Assembly: GCF_963259705.1 (NCBI RefSeq)
Contig: NC_081850.1
Coordinates: 39,393,167 to 39,457,166, forward strand
Source of the DNA: Myotis daubentonii
Taxonomy: Eukaryota; Chordata; Mammalia; Chiroptera; Vespertilionidae
Direction of reading: 5' to 3'
Length of the DNA: 64,000 nucleotides
In this document: piece after piece, positions 33,659 to 48,180 of the stretch
Layout: each line of letters opens with the position of its first letter
Numbering within the stretch: position 1 is the stretch's first letter
The notes under the pieces: model-generated
Told to the model about the DNA's origin: nothing
Seen by the model: the letters and a program-made list of their open reading frames with translations, nothing else
The model's database searches: none
Translations under genes and position numbers: made by a program

Positions 33659-34489
33659 TACCCTCAGGTGAGGATTTAAAAAATAATAAAGCTTATAGTT
33701 AAAACTCATGAATTTTATAGTATGTAAGTCTACCTTAGGTTAAGGAAGTTTTCTTGATGATGTTCAACAGTTCACTTGAGTAGTTTACCTATCAGAGCCT
33801 TTTACAAGATGGTGGAGGATGACCATCCCAGAGAAACTGCCTTGATGTCTAGAGTTCATTTGTTAGTTGAATGGGGACAGAACTGAATGCACACATACTC
33901 CTTCGGCACAGTGATATGCCATAATGAGAAACTGAAAAGTAAGCTCATGGTTCCCTTTGCCTAACATTTTGTAGCAATCCAAAGCAAAAGGAAGTCTTGC
34001 GCCAGAGCTTTTGTTTACTATAATTCTCATAAGGCCATTATCACCCTAGATGAGGGCATTTTTAAATGTAGAAAACAGGAGAAAACATTTCTCCATAATG
34101 AGGCAGTTTAAAAAGTTGTTTAGATATGAAAAATGAGTTTGCCAGAGGCATAAAAAAAAGAAAAAGAACAAAAAAAAACGGGGGAGGGGAGAAGATCCCT
34201 TCTACAGTGCAACCCTCTTCATAGAGCATTCTGCAGCTGCTGAGCAATTCCTATATGACTATTAAATCTCGGTTCGCCTCTGCACTTGCACAGCTGGGGC
34301 CAGTGGTGCCATCTCCAGAGCTTTGAGGCAGAGGGTGAGGAGGCGGCAGCATTACACTTCAACTGGAGCAGCCTAAACTGGGCAGACTGTTGAGTACGAG
34401 CTGTACACGAGAATAATACATACATATATATACCCACACCCACACCCAGAAACAGTCCTTGCTTCACATCACTCTCCTCAACCACTGCT
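33659..34489. other. No recognised feature
   Basis: Unique DNA. The part at 34200-34400 is GC-balanced and could be a conserved noncoding element, but there is no direct evidence here. Confidence 0.35.
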
Positions 34490-34880
34490 CACCACAATGT
34501 TCCTTTACACTGATATTACAGCTTCCCTCGCGGGACTTTCTCCAGGAGCTATACTCTCCAGGGTGCCTCCTTGCTTTTGTAAATGCCACTCTATTTATCT
34601 GGAATATTCTTTCTACTTCAACATTCAGATATTTCTAGTAACTCCCAGGCTACTTTGGTCTCCCTTATCTATGCTCACCAACCTGAAAACATATCAAGCC
34701 ATCATGCCATTACTAATTTGCTTGTCCATTTCCCTAAGTCTATTATTAGCTCCTTTTGATTGGAGGCCTACTATTTTCCATCTTTCAATTTCTAGCACCT
34801 GTGCACTGTTTCTGACACATAGCAATAGATGACGGTAGAACAAATAAGCGTATGAAGAATGAATAAATGAATGTGGAAGA
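34490..34880 (+). mobile_element. L2 LINE 3' end, sense
   Basis: GGTGCCTCCTTGCTTTTGTA, CTATTTATCTGGAATATTCT, GGTCTCCCTTATCTATGCTC, CATGCCATTACTAATTTGC and GAATGAATAAATGAATG follow L2 through to its short terminal repeats. Confidence 0.75.
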
Positions 34881-35208
34881 CAAGCTAATTTTATATTCCT
34901 GTTTTGATTTGTGCATTATTGTACAACTAAAAATAAAACAATACTCTTTTTGACAGCATTAACATGTATGAACTTTTCCCCTTCAAAAGAACATAGACAG
35001 AAACAGGATTATTCTGATTAAAACAATCTCTCTTATATGGAACTCCTCTAAGCATGGTTAATTTTTTTAAAATCATAAAACTTCTCATATCCAGTTTACT
35101 TTCAAAGTTACTACTTATAAACAATGTGCTATTTTGCATTCTTTTCTCAGGGATTTAAAATTGGGATGGTGCAGTTTCATTCAGCCAGAAGAGTTGACTA
35201 AACCCATT
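34881..35208. other. No recognised feature
   Basis: AT-rich unique DNA. Confidence 0.35.
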
Positions 35209-35627
35209 AAAAGCTTCACAGCATTTCATATAATCTAGGATTATATGAAATGCTGAAGGATATTCGGTAAGAAGAGGAAGAAGAAGAAACAGGTAAAGAT
35301 AAAAATTATGAACAACAAAGTGACAACAAATAAATATCTATCAACAAGTGAATCTAAAAATTAAGTCAGAATCAACTGGTGAATATAATAGAAGCAGGGG
35401 CATAGAAAGGGAATGGACTGACAATTCTCGGGGGAAGGGGGTGTGGGGGGTGCGGGAAGAGATTGGACAAAAATCTTACACCTATGGATGAGGACAGTGG
35501 CGGGGGGCATGGGTAAGGGCATGGGGTGGGGTGGGAACCAGGTGGAGGGGAGCTATGGGGGGAAAAAAGAGGAGCATCTGTAATAATCTGAACAATAAAG
35601 ATTTATTTTTTAAAAAAAGCTTCACAG
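35209..35627 (+). mobile_element. HAL1 3' end with target-site duplication and 5' hairpin
   Basis: Body 35222-35614: GAAATGCTGAAGGATATTCG, GGTAAGAAGAGGAAGAAGAA, AAATAAATATCTATCAACAA, the G-rich 3' UTR, CATCTGTAATAATCTGAACA, AATAAAG and an A tail. AAAAGCTTCACAG flanks both sides (35209-35221; 35615-35627), a 13 bp duplication. The extreme 5' end is a perfect 14 bp inverted repeat (35221-35234 against 35238-35251). The insertion is young relative to its neighbours. Confidence 0.88.
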
Positions 35628-36529
35628 GACCTCTCAGTGGTGGTGAAACCATAAACAGTGGGGGAACTCAAGGAGGCATTTAAGGGGACACTGGAGCCTA
35701 TCACACCTTCTTGTAGTGGAACTCCAAAAGCATTTCCTCTTGAATTCAATGGGTTCATACTGAATGGAGGAGAACCTACTATTTTTTCAGGCTCTCTATG
35801 CCTCTTATCAGAAATATTGTCTTTATAGTACCCCTAAAATCACGTTCTGTAGTTGGAGTCCATTTCCTCCTGTTATATATTAGCAAAGGGTGCATACAAA
35901 TTGGTTATCTTCACTTGCTGAGTGACATCTTAGTTTTGGATTACTTGCAGCACCTTTTAGGTCTGGGTGGCTTCCAGAACCATTAAGCTATTGTGTGTCT
36001 AGGGGATTCATGCTAATTGAATTAGTGAAGCATGGTGCCTACATCCTTGCTAAAAGAATCTGCTCCCATCCACATTACCTACAAATGGGTCTCAGTGGCC
36101 ATATCTAATCTGGTGATTCAATTTCCTTGACCTTAGCTATGTAGGCAAGAGGGGATATCTGACCAAACCCAACTAAATGAGATTTCTGAAGAGTATGGGA
36201 GAGACACATTGGTGAGATGTAAGGAATGAAACTGCAAGATCATATAGAACTAGACACTGTGGCAGGTGGCAGTGAAATACAGAGTAATAGAGGAAGTTGG
36301 TCTACAAAGAAAAACAATATAGAGGAGATGAGCCAAGAGACTCCAGGGACCCCAAACAGAAATCTGGATCCCTGTGTGTCCGCCTGTATTTCCATTCCAG
36401 TTACTGAATATCCTAAAGACCAGTCTAAGAGGAAAACTTTTATTTAAGTTAGCATGACTGTATTTCTCTCATTTGCAAACAAGCTTACATTTAAAACAGT
36501 AATTTCCATACAACTGTAATAATGATCTA
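35628..36529. other. No recognised feature
   Basis: Unique sequence. Open frames of 62 and 73 codons have no motifs. Confidence 0.35.
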
Positions 36530-36996
36530 TGGTTAATTTCATATGTCAGTTTGTCTAGGCCACAGTGCCCAGCTATGTGGCTGAGCATTATTCTGGTTAT
36601 TTCTGGGCACGTGTATCTGAATGAGATTTGCCTTTAAATTAGTGGTTCTTTGAGTAAAGCAGATTGCCCTTGACAATTTGGGTGGGCCTCAACTAATCCG
36701 TTGAAAGTGTAAAGAGAAGAAAAGGCTGGCTCTCACGGGAGCAGGAAGAAATTCTTCAGAAAACTACCATTGACTTCATCTGCAACAGTGATTACTCCTG
36801 GTTCTACCTTTGGTCTCTAACTGCCACTCTTTCCTGAGTCTCCAGCCTGCCATCTCCACCATCAGATTTTAGACTTGCCAAACCTTCACATTCATTTGAG
36901 CAGAGTGCTTAAAATAAATCTCTTTATATATTTATGTACATACCAGTATATAAACACATTTTATTGGTTCTGTTTCTCTTGAGAACCCTAATACAA
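36530..36996 (+). mobile_element. Ancient mammal-wide interspersed repeat, LTR-like
   Basis: GGTTAATTTCATATGTCAGT, AGTAAAGCAGATTGCCCTTG, TGGGTGGGCCTCAACTAATC, AGTCTCCAGCCTGCC, TAAATCTCTTTATATATTTA and ATTGGTTCTGTTTCTCTTGA then GAACCCTAATACA is a widely dispersed mammalian repeat that I recognise but cannot name with certainty. The TAAATCTC and CTAATACA end suggest an LTR with a weak polyadenylation signal. Confidence 0.6.
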
Positions 36997-37677
36997 TCTA
37001 TAATAACTATAAATATAATTAGTTGTACATAAATACAACATATTCCCTAAGTTCAAATTATTATAAAAGACATCTTGAATTCTGTTTATTTGCTTTGCAT
37101 CATTTCTGTTAAACTTATGCTGAATTTAATAAAAGTTAGCTTTAATTATATTAATTTTTAAATTAAAATATATAGCCTCCTAGTGCTAATTACTGGATTT
37201 ACCTTAAAATCTTTGCTCACATGAGGTAATGTCATACAAAAAAATTCAACCTGATAAAGTAAAATATTTTCATCATTATTCATTGAAATGAATTTATATT
37301 ATATTATTTTTTAATAGTTCTAAATAGAAGTTATAGGACAAAATACTGGTAAAAATTGAATATGTCACTTGATATGTCAATCAAATAAACATATTCTCCA
37401 CTCTAATTTACAAAGCAATAATATATAAAACAGTCAAACACTTTCAGGGAAATTGGCCACATTCAATTTTCTTATGAGATGATTGACAATAAGATGAGAA
37501 ATAATCCTTTAGTCTTTCTGTGTTTAGTGAACAAATGTATGTTAAATTTCAGTCTTTTGTAAAATAAAAAATAGTGTGTCTAAAGGCACACATCACTAGG
37601 AAGTGTGTATTGGGTTTCCAGTAAAACCAATTCCCTACCCACTTCTTAAAATACATCTTCAAGGGGATGCTTAAAGC
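36997..37677. other. Very AT-rich unique DNA
   Basis: No gene or recognised repeat; A+T appears well above the local average. Confidence 0.4.
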
Positions 37678-37905
37678 AGTGGTTCTCAACTGGGGATGAT
37701 TTTGCCCCCCAAAGGATATTTGTCAAGGTCTTGAGACATTTTTGGTTATCTCAATGGGAGATGGCAGGGAGGTACTCCTGGTGTCTAGTGGATCAAGTCC
37801 AAAGATAGTGCTAAATTAACTACAATGCACAAGACAGATAGCCCCACAACAAATATTTATTCAGTTCAAAATGTCAGAGTGCTGAGGTTGTAAAACTCTA
37901 CAAAT
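37678..37905 (+). mobile_element. Nonautonomous hAT-Charlie element
   Basis: It begins GCAGTGGTTCTCAACTGGGG, then GATTTTGCCCCCCAAAGGAT, ACATTTTTGGTTATCTCAAT, GTGTCTAGTGGATCAAG, CTACAATGCACAAGACAGAT and GAGTGCTGAGGTTGTAAAAC. This is an old Charlie-type element with CAGTGGTTCTCAAC termini; the right copy is worn. Confidence 0.7.
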
Positions 37906-38859
37906 TAAACCATCAGATCCTAAATGTTCAAGCCATCATTTATTCATGAACTAGCACTATGGAGCAAATATTTTTTATGGATGTCTGTATGAGAGCTCAT
38001 TCTTTGAAATATTTTTGTTCATTTCTTTTTTCCGGTAAGGAGATGAATAAGTGTGGAGATTATGCCAAAAAAAATAATTATTTACTTTTTCCAGTCATAT
38101 TTATCATAAATCTTAACCAACATGTAGTAAGGTAATTTTCTAGTGATTCTGACTTCTTCCATAAGAAATTTATTTTGACTTTGGTCAACTTTCTTCCCAA
38201 TGGGAACATAATAAACTAAAACTTCTATTTGGCTTCTATCCATGATACCTGATACAGCAAAATAACCTAATGCTAAAACATAAAAACATCCGAAGTCATA
38301 TTTATCCTAAAATGGAAATGCCAAGATACTTCAATATGATTGTGCCTAAATGGCTATCTCTAGACATTTTCAAAAGGCATATTTAAAGGATGAAACAAGA
38401 AAGGCTCAGCAAATGTAACAGTATGGTTTTTCTTTTAGTAGTATTTTATCTACTTCAGAGTGTAACCCAGCCAACACCATTATTAAAGGTAATATATTAA
38501 AGTCTCTTAGAGCACTAAATTAAGGAATAACCTTTCAACCAACATAATCAATAGATGAGGTAATTTCAATCTTTTTCAGTAAATATTTTCAAAGCAGACA
38601 TCTGGTGCTACCTACTTATAGTTTCTTCTTTGAGTACATATTTCATTCTGCATCACTTTTACTGAGTAATAATTATTGGTTCAATTTCTTAACTCATTTT
38701 TCAATTTGGGGAACATATGAAGTGCAGAGTGAGGCAAAGTAGGTTTACATTTGTAAGTCTATGAAACACAGAGTTCGTTCTTGTATTATTATCATTATCA
38801 ATTATTGGTGTTATTTTCCATACAAACAACTATAAGCCTATTTTTGATCTACCCTGGAT
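37906..38859. other. No recognised feature
   Basis: AT-rich unique DNA. Confidence 0.4.
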
Positions 38860-39330
38860 TAGGTAGAAGCAGCTGTGGTTCAGATTTTTCCAGGCAGTTA
38901 AAATAGCTTGCGTAAAATGCCCAGTTTTAAGGAATTTCATGACTTGAAAGGAAAAACAAAATATGAAGGCAGAGAACAGACCACTGAGGGTCTTACATAC
39001 TATAGCAGGGAGCTTAGATTTTATTCCACAGAAGGAGGAAAAGTGAAGAATGTCAAGCATGAGAGCATCCTGGTCTTGCTTTCATTTTCAGTGAACCATT
39101 CTGGTGGCTGTGGGAGGGATCAATTTAGACAGCTGCAGTGTTTTGGGGCCCAAGAAAAAGAGAGACTGATGTTGGGAACTAGGACTAGACAGAGGCAGTG
39201 GATCAGAGACATCTTTATGAGGAAACCTGACGAACTATTTGGCTGATTACATAGGGATGAAAGCAAACAAAGCAAATGGCATTAGCCCAGGTTTTCCAGG
39301 TTGGGCAGCATGGTTGGATGGGTGATTCTA
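38860..39330 (-). mobile_element. L2 LINE, antisense
   Basis: GCAGGGAGCTTAGATTTTAT then TCCACAGAAGGAGG, TGAACCATTCTGGTGGCTGT and ATTTAGACAGCTGCAGTG follow the reverse complement of the L2 region AGAATAAAATCCAAACTCCT and upstream. Confidence 0.6.
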
Positions 39331-39891
39331 ATAATTGGGAGAAGGTATCGAGGAAAAGGAACAGTGTAAGGGAGCTTGCTTAGTTCAGCAATAGCCAAAC
39401 AATTAGGGCAGGAGACAGACTTAGTTCTCTTTCTTTGCTGCGATATTTGTTTTTCTGCCTTTAGCCACCACCATGTAAGGCTAATGTGCCATCTTTTCTC
39501 CTAATCTAGGATATTATCTACCTATTACACATTCCTATCACCTAAATTAGCTTTCCTGCATGATCCCTTAAAAATAATTATTGAAGTAATTCAATGCTCT
39601 GTGAGTATGGGGACTTTCAAGATGTGGAAACGTTATGAGCCTATATAGATTGATAAAGAGATATTGGGTGCTCAATTTTTAACAATAAAAATCAGATACT
39701 GAATGTGGTCGTGCCATAATTTTAATGAGCCGATGTCTCTTTACTGAGTGTCACACTTCAGAAGAGATACTCTCAAATAATACAATGCATAACACTCATC
39801 TGGGTTGCCTGTTAAAATGTAGGACCACACCTTGAAAAACACTCCTTCAAGAGCTCATTTTGGTGGATAAATCTCCCTCCAAGTAAAGCAA
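39331..39891. other. No recognised feature
   Basis: Unique sequence. Confidence 0.35.
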
Positions 39892-40417
39892 TCCTATATA
39901 ATAAAAGCATAATAAGCAAATCGACCGAACAGCAGACTGACCAGTCAGCAGGGGGTGGGGCCAGCGAGCAGGTGTTGCATGCTAGCGGGCAGATGGAGGG
40001 GACGGGGATGGGATGGCGGGGTGATGGGGGCCGGCACCATCCCGATCACCTGCCTGATCACCTCCAGGCAGAGGGAGGCCACGGGCGGCAGCAGCAGCAA
40101 TGGGGCAATTCGGGGTGGGACCACCCAGCACTGTCCCCAGATAGGCCTTCCAGGGTTGCTTCCCATATAGGAAGGCCACAGGCAGCTGTGGTGCAATCGG
40201 GGCGGAGCAGCCAATCACCACCCTCGCCGTCTCCTGATTGGCCCGCAAGTCACCTCCTGCAGAGAGAGGCCAGACCGTGGCTTAGGTCCACTCTCCGTGG
40301 GGAGTGGGCCTTAGCCATCAATTGGACATCCCCTGAGGGCTCCCATACTGCAAGTGGGAGCAGGTCGGGCTGAGGGACCCCCCTGAGTGCATGAATTTTT
40401 GTGCACCGGGCCTCTAC
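39892..40417 (+). mobile_element. HeliBat-type Helitron, 526 bp
   Basis: Starts TCCTATATAATAAAAGCATA after an A. It ends TTGTGCACCGGGCCTCTAC before a T, so the usual CTAG is changed to CTAC. A hairpin GTGCATGAATTTTTGTGCAC lies just upstream of the end. A second inverted repeat at 40279-40316 (GGCTTAGGTCCACTCTCC against GGAGTGGGCCTTAGCC) is typical of this family's 3' region. GC- and CpG-rich interior; no Rep/helicase. Confidence 0.92.
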
Positions 40418-40846
40418 TTCAATATATAAGATGCTGCTGTTAATGGATTTATAAACAACAAAATTCTACCTTCCGCTGTCTTCCTATATCTATCTATCTA
40501 CCTATCATCTTTCTATTAATTAAACCTTGACAAACTTTTAATTATTTGGAAGAGAAGCAATGCTATCCCTAAACTGCAAGTCTTAAGCATATGCCTCTGA
40601 AAATGGAAGTGGAGAAGAGCCACTGGTTGGAACAGAATTCCTAAATGCTTCTGAACATATATTTGATGTGATAAACATAAAAATTAAATATCCCCCTTCT
40701 AGGGATTTTGTTATACCTGCCCCCACCCTACCCCATCAGTTCTGGCATTATATCTTTCCTATGTGCTCAGGAGCCAAAATTTTTTGTTCAGCTCAATTTT
40801 CCATATTTAATATTCAATACTAGGTATTATTTTTAAAATTTTTCAA
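40418..40846. other. Unique DNA with a short TATC repeat
   Basis: TATCTATCTATCTACCTATC at about 40485-40505; otherwise nothing recognised. Confidence 0.5.
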
Positions 40847-41125
40847 ATATAAAGTTAATTATTTTTTAAATTCTCACCCAAGGATATTTTCCCATTGATG
40901 TTTTTTAGAGAGTGTGGAAGAGAGAGGGAAAGACAGAGGGAAACATCAATGTGAGAGAAGCATATAGATTGGTTTCCTCCTGCATGAGCCCTGACTAGGG
41001 CCCCAGCCAGAAAGGAACCTACAACCGAGGTACATGCCCATGACCAGAATCAAACCCAGTACCCTTTGGTCCACAGGCCTATCCACTAAGCCAAACCGGG
41101 CTTAAACTTTAGGGCTATAAAGTTA
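40847..41125 (-). mobile_element. Ves SINE, antisense, diverged
   Basis: Body about 40858-41115: GTTTTTTAGAGAGTGTGGAA, GGGAAACATCAATGTGAGAG, CATGCCCATGACCAGAATCA, then TATCCACTAAGCCAAACCGG. TATAAAGTTA flanks both sides (40848-40857; 41116-41125). The tRNA end carries an insertion between CCGGGCT and GGGCT. An older copy than most others here. Confidence 0.85.
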
Positions 41126-41214
41126 CTTTTAACTTCAAATGTAAGCCCTGGATGTTCTCTTACTCTCCCTCTCTCTCCTGATCCCTTTCTTCCTTAATTT
41201 CTGACAACCACAGG

Positions 41215-41400
41215 GGCAAGCATGTCAAACTTTAGTTAAGGAACTTCCTAAGGCAACAAACACCCTCCTATCGCTCCAGAGAGCTCTGTCTTCAGATGCC
41301 CTCTATTGTGGAGAAAAGAATGGGAGTGTTCTTTCCCATTCATTGTGGGCATCAGTGATGGCTGCTTTGGCCTTGACCCCCAAGTAGACTGGCCACTTTT
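41215..41400 (+). repeat. Unclassified repeat, copy A
   Basis: AACTTCCTAAGGCAACAAAC, AGAGAGCTCTGTCTTCAGAT and GCCCTCTATTGTGGAG then AAAAGAATGGGAGTG recur in inverted orientation at about 42600-42800. In the frame reading PKATNTLLSLQRALSSDALY the two copies stay open and similar. I do not recognise the family. Confidence 0.6.
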
Positions 41401-41491
41401 TCCTTAGTACTATCATGTAACATTGGAATTTAAGGGGCATGCACTTGAGTAAGCATTGCAATCCCAAGGGCCATCATAGGGAATGTTAGAT

Positions 41492-41744
41492 AAAGGGGCA
41501 CAGACAGCCCAGCTGGTATGACTCAGTGGTTGAGCATCGACCCATGAACCAGGACGTCACAGTTCAATTCCTGATCAGGACACATGACCAGATTACAGGC
41601 TCAATCCCCAGTAGGAGGGGAGGAAGGGGACAGCCGATCAATGATTCTCTCTTGTCATTGATGTTTCCCCCTCTCTCTCCCTTGCCCTTCCTCTATCTGA
41701 AATCAATAAAAATATTTTTTTAAAAAGGGGGGGGGCATAGATAG
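41492..41744 (+). mobile_element. Ves SINE, sense
   Basis: Body about 41507-41727: GCCCAGCTGGTATGACTCAG, GTTGAGCATCGACCCATGAA, CAGTTCAATTCCTGATCAGG, GATCAATGATTCTCTCTTGT, then the CT-rich tail and AAATCAATAAAAATATTTTT. Flanks AAAGGGGCACAGACA and GGGGGCATAGATAG are a worn target-site duplication. Confidence 0.9.
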
Positions 41745-42129
41745 GATGCTGCAGAATCTTGACCATGGACACTATCTTTGGAAGCTCTGATTCACATTCA
41801 TATCTCCATATAAATTCAATATGATAGAAAAATCTAATATTGTATGTCACATGATTTAAAAAATCATGAAAATATATATAGAAATATATAAATAAACAAA
41901 AAATAAAAAGAATATGGACAGACATTACTTAAAATTATGATGTTATATCATCTATAAACCAACACAGGGCAGCCGAATTTACTTCTCTATCTGTAAATAA
42001 CCTTTCATGATTAAATCTTGAAAACCCATGAACTGTTTACTTAAAACCTTTTGCTCTCACTTTTGACTAACACATGCGCTGTTCTGCCCAGATGCCAGCA
42101 TAAGAAAGGGCATTTAGTGGAGTTTCCCT
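41745..42129. other. No recognised feature
   Basis: AT-rich unique DNA. Confidence 0.35.
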
Positions 42130-42320
42130 CCAGCTCAGCTCCATCTATGGCAGCTTTTCTCAATGCTTTCAAGAGCTGTTCACAACAGAATCCCTGGGAG
42201 AGCTTGTTCAAATGCAAAGTCCTGGGCCCACCACCTTCCTACTGAGTCAGCACCCAGGGGGCGGGCTTTAATGTTTGCTTTGCTTACAAGCTCCCTGAGT
42301 GATTCCTAAGCATCCTTAGG
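42130..42320. mobile_element. MER5A-type hAT-Charlie element
   Basis: CAGCTTTTCTCAATGCTTTC, GAATCCCTGGGAGAGCTTGT, AAGTCCTGGGCCCACCACCT, then GCTTTAATGTTTGCTTTG and CTCCCTGAGTGATTC follow MER5A. Confidence 0.75.
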
Positions 42321-42339
42321 ATTTCATACATCATTCACG

Positions 42340-42390
42340 TGATTGTTCATTCCTTGATTCTTCAATAAACATTTACTGAATACTTTTGTT
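42340..42390 (-). mobile_element. Short L2 fragment, antisense
   Basis: TCATTCCTTGATTCTTCAAT and AAACATTTACTGAATAC match the complement of the L2 terminus (ATTCAACAAATATTTATTGA). Confidence 0.5.
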
Positions 42391-42599
42391 AGCCACAGTC
42401 TTTAAAACTTTTTTTATATGTTAGATGATGAAAAGGGGATATGATCTACGTGTCTGTAGATGAGCTGGGAGCCAGCTGAAGTTATTCCACAGAAGGAGGG
42501 GGGGGGATGAAAAGCCACTGTGGCAGAGGCAGTTCTCTTGCCCTGCCTGGAGTCATGGGAAGGCAGATTTCTTTCCCTGGAGACAAACCCTGCCCCAAA
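42391..42599. other. Unique DNA with a short G run
   Basis: Nothing recognised beyond AAGGAGGGGGGGGG at 42494-42507. Confidence 0.3.
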
Positions 42600-42800
42600 T
42601 TACTGTGACTCCACAAGTCATCCCAGAGCCAAGTGGCCCTGGACTTGGACCTCCCAGCTACATCCTCCCTCATTCCCCAGGGACCACACACTCCATTCTT
42701 TCTTCCACAATAGAGGGCATTGGAAGACAGAGCTCTCCGGAGGGACAGGGAGGTTTTTGTTGCCTTAGGAATTTCCTTCAGGTTGCCTGAGGAACATTTC
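42600..42800 (-). repeat. Unclassified repeat, copy B (inverted)
   Basis: On the minus strand AATTCCTAAGGCAACAAAAA, GAGAGCTCTGTCTTCCAATG and CCCTCTATTGTGGAAGAAAG match copy A (41215-41400). It lies inside a 163-codon minus-strand open frame (42482-42973) whose segment IPKATKTSLSLRRALSSNAL matches copy A's frame. Whether that frame was ever a protein is unknown. Confidence 0.6.
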
Positions 42801-44099
42801 ACAGAAAGGCAAGTTGCAAGGTCACTGTTCAGCATTCTGTGTCGGAGCCACTGTTTGAAACACACTAGATAAATTTTCTCTCTCCTGGGTTTTAGTTTGG
42901 GCACAATTTCTTTTCTTGCTCTCATTTTGTTAAAGGGAATCTGAGGCTGATGTGCTGAGATGGAGGGACACAAGTGTCTTTGTTATCAGGCCCTTAAAAT
43001 TTTGCCTAACAACACACTGTACTTTCCTAAAAGTAATTTGTTCTTCAAGTTTCCTATCTCTCAGGCACTTAATGGAATTGGTCATACCAAATTCCCTGAT
43101 CTTCCTTGCCACCATTCACTAGCATGTCTAGATATATCAGATATGTATTTCCACTCTTGCTGTAGAGTAGAAACTTAAGTGCTACTCACTAGCATGCATG
43201 TGGTTCATTGATATTATTTTACCTGCCATGTAAAGACTCAGAGTTTTATAAATGTAAGGGAGATTTTGAAAGTCATACATTTAAAACTCAAATTTAAATG
43301 AATCTCAATATAATTGTTTTCTAAGAAAACACAAAAGGGAAGTCAGTTTCTGGAATTCCTGGCCTCAACTGTAGAAGGCAGATCCAATTCATTTTGGTGT
43401 TAGGACCTTGCTATGCTTAAGAGACAATATAATAGATATTGATTACCATTATGAGGAATTACAAAAGTAGAAAAGATAGGTACTTGGCAGAATTTGTGAT
43501 CTGGTAGCTTAACTTGATCACTACTCTTCCCTTTACTTCCCTTGTGTTACCCAGTTCACTTTTATTAATCCTCCTTTGGTGACATAAAAGAGAGAACAGA
43601 GAAAAAATAAAACAAAACTGAGTTGTTTGATTGGATTCCAAAATAGGGGGAGTTTACTATGCATAGTTTTATAAGAAGGCAGGGTATAAGTAACAAAAGT
43701 ACAACCTAAGAAAATTAGAAGTCATATTACTTATTATATATGATTTACTTCAAATAGGTCCTCTATCAAACTTGCACTGGAACTCATACTTATCAATGAT
43801 GCGGAATTATATTCCTTATTGGTCTCAGTCTCATTAGAATAGGTAAGTCCTGTACCTTTTCTAGCTTGCTAAAGAACCAATCACAAAGTGAGAAGTTCTG
43901 TCCTTCCTTCTCAGGATCTTCATTCTCAGGCAGTGGGACCACCATCCAATCAGACAGCAAAAACAGAAATTCAGAAGTTATCCTATATTCTTCTTTCCAC
44001 CACAGACAATTCAGTGAGGCCCTTTTTATTTTACCTCCATTACTATAGCCTTAGCCCAGGTCTTCATTAATTCTCCAGGCTTCTAGTCTAATCTCTTAG
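42801..44099. other. No recognised feature
   Basis: AT-rich unique DNA with short open frames only. Confidence 0.4.
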
Positions 44100-44330
44100 C
44101 TTTCAGTCCCAGCATTTCCCATCCATTCTAGACATTACACCCAGAACATTGTATTTAATATGTGAATTGGGGCGTCATCTCCCTGTTCAAATCTCTTTAC
44201 TGGCACCTTGGAGCTTTCAGGATAATGGTCAAATGGATTAGTTTAGCTGAAAAAGCCCTCTATGATTTAAACCCTGATGGTTGTTCTAGTCCTTCCATTT
44301 TAATATCTAATTCAGCTTAATTGTTTTTAG
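44100..44330 (+). mobile_element. L2 LINE fragment, sense
   Basis: CATCTCCCTGTTCAAATCTC, TTTACTGGCACCTTGGAGCT, TTCAGGATAATGGTCAAATG and AAAGCCCTCTATGATTTAAA follow L2 (CTCCCCTGCTCAAAACCCTC, AATAAAATCCAAA, AAGGCCCTGCATGATCTGG). Confidence 0.65.
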
Positions 44331-44414
44331 CCCCAATAAAGCATGCTCTTCAGTGCCCACAAGGCATGGCAGCCTTCATTACAGGGAATCACAGCATTGG
44401 TTCAAAGTCAAGCT

Positions 44415-44560
44415 GAGATGTAAACTCTTCATTTTAAAGATAAGGACACCAAGCTACAGAGAAGTTATGTAACCTACCCTAGGTCACACAGCTGGTTAGG
44501 AACACAACAGATTCAGGACCCCGTGATTAGGCCTAATTGTCCAGAATGTAATTTCTTTAA
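44415..44560 (-). mobile_element. MIR SINE, antisense, partial
   Basis: CATTTTAAAGATAAGGACAC, CAAGCTACAGAGAAGTTATG, TAACCTACCCTAGGTCACAC and AGCTGGTTAGGAACACAAC follow the MIR reverse complement. Confidence 0.8.

Positions 44561-48180
<3,620 letters not shown>

Noticed and set aside
33268..33709. Open frames running through the N block
   Set aside because: They exist only because N codons are not read as stops.
42482..42973. 163-codon minus-strand open frame as a host gene
   Set aside because: No recognised domain and no exon context; part of it is the unclassified inverted repeat. Kept only as a finding.
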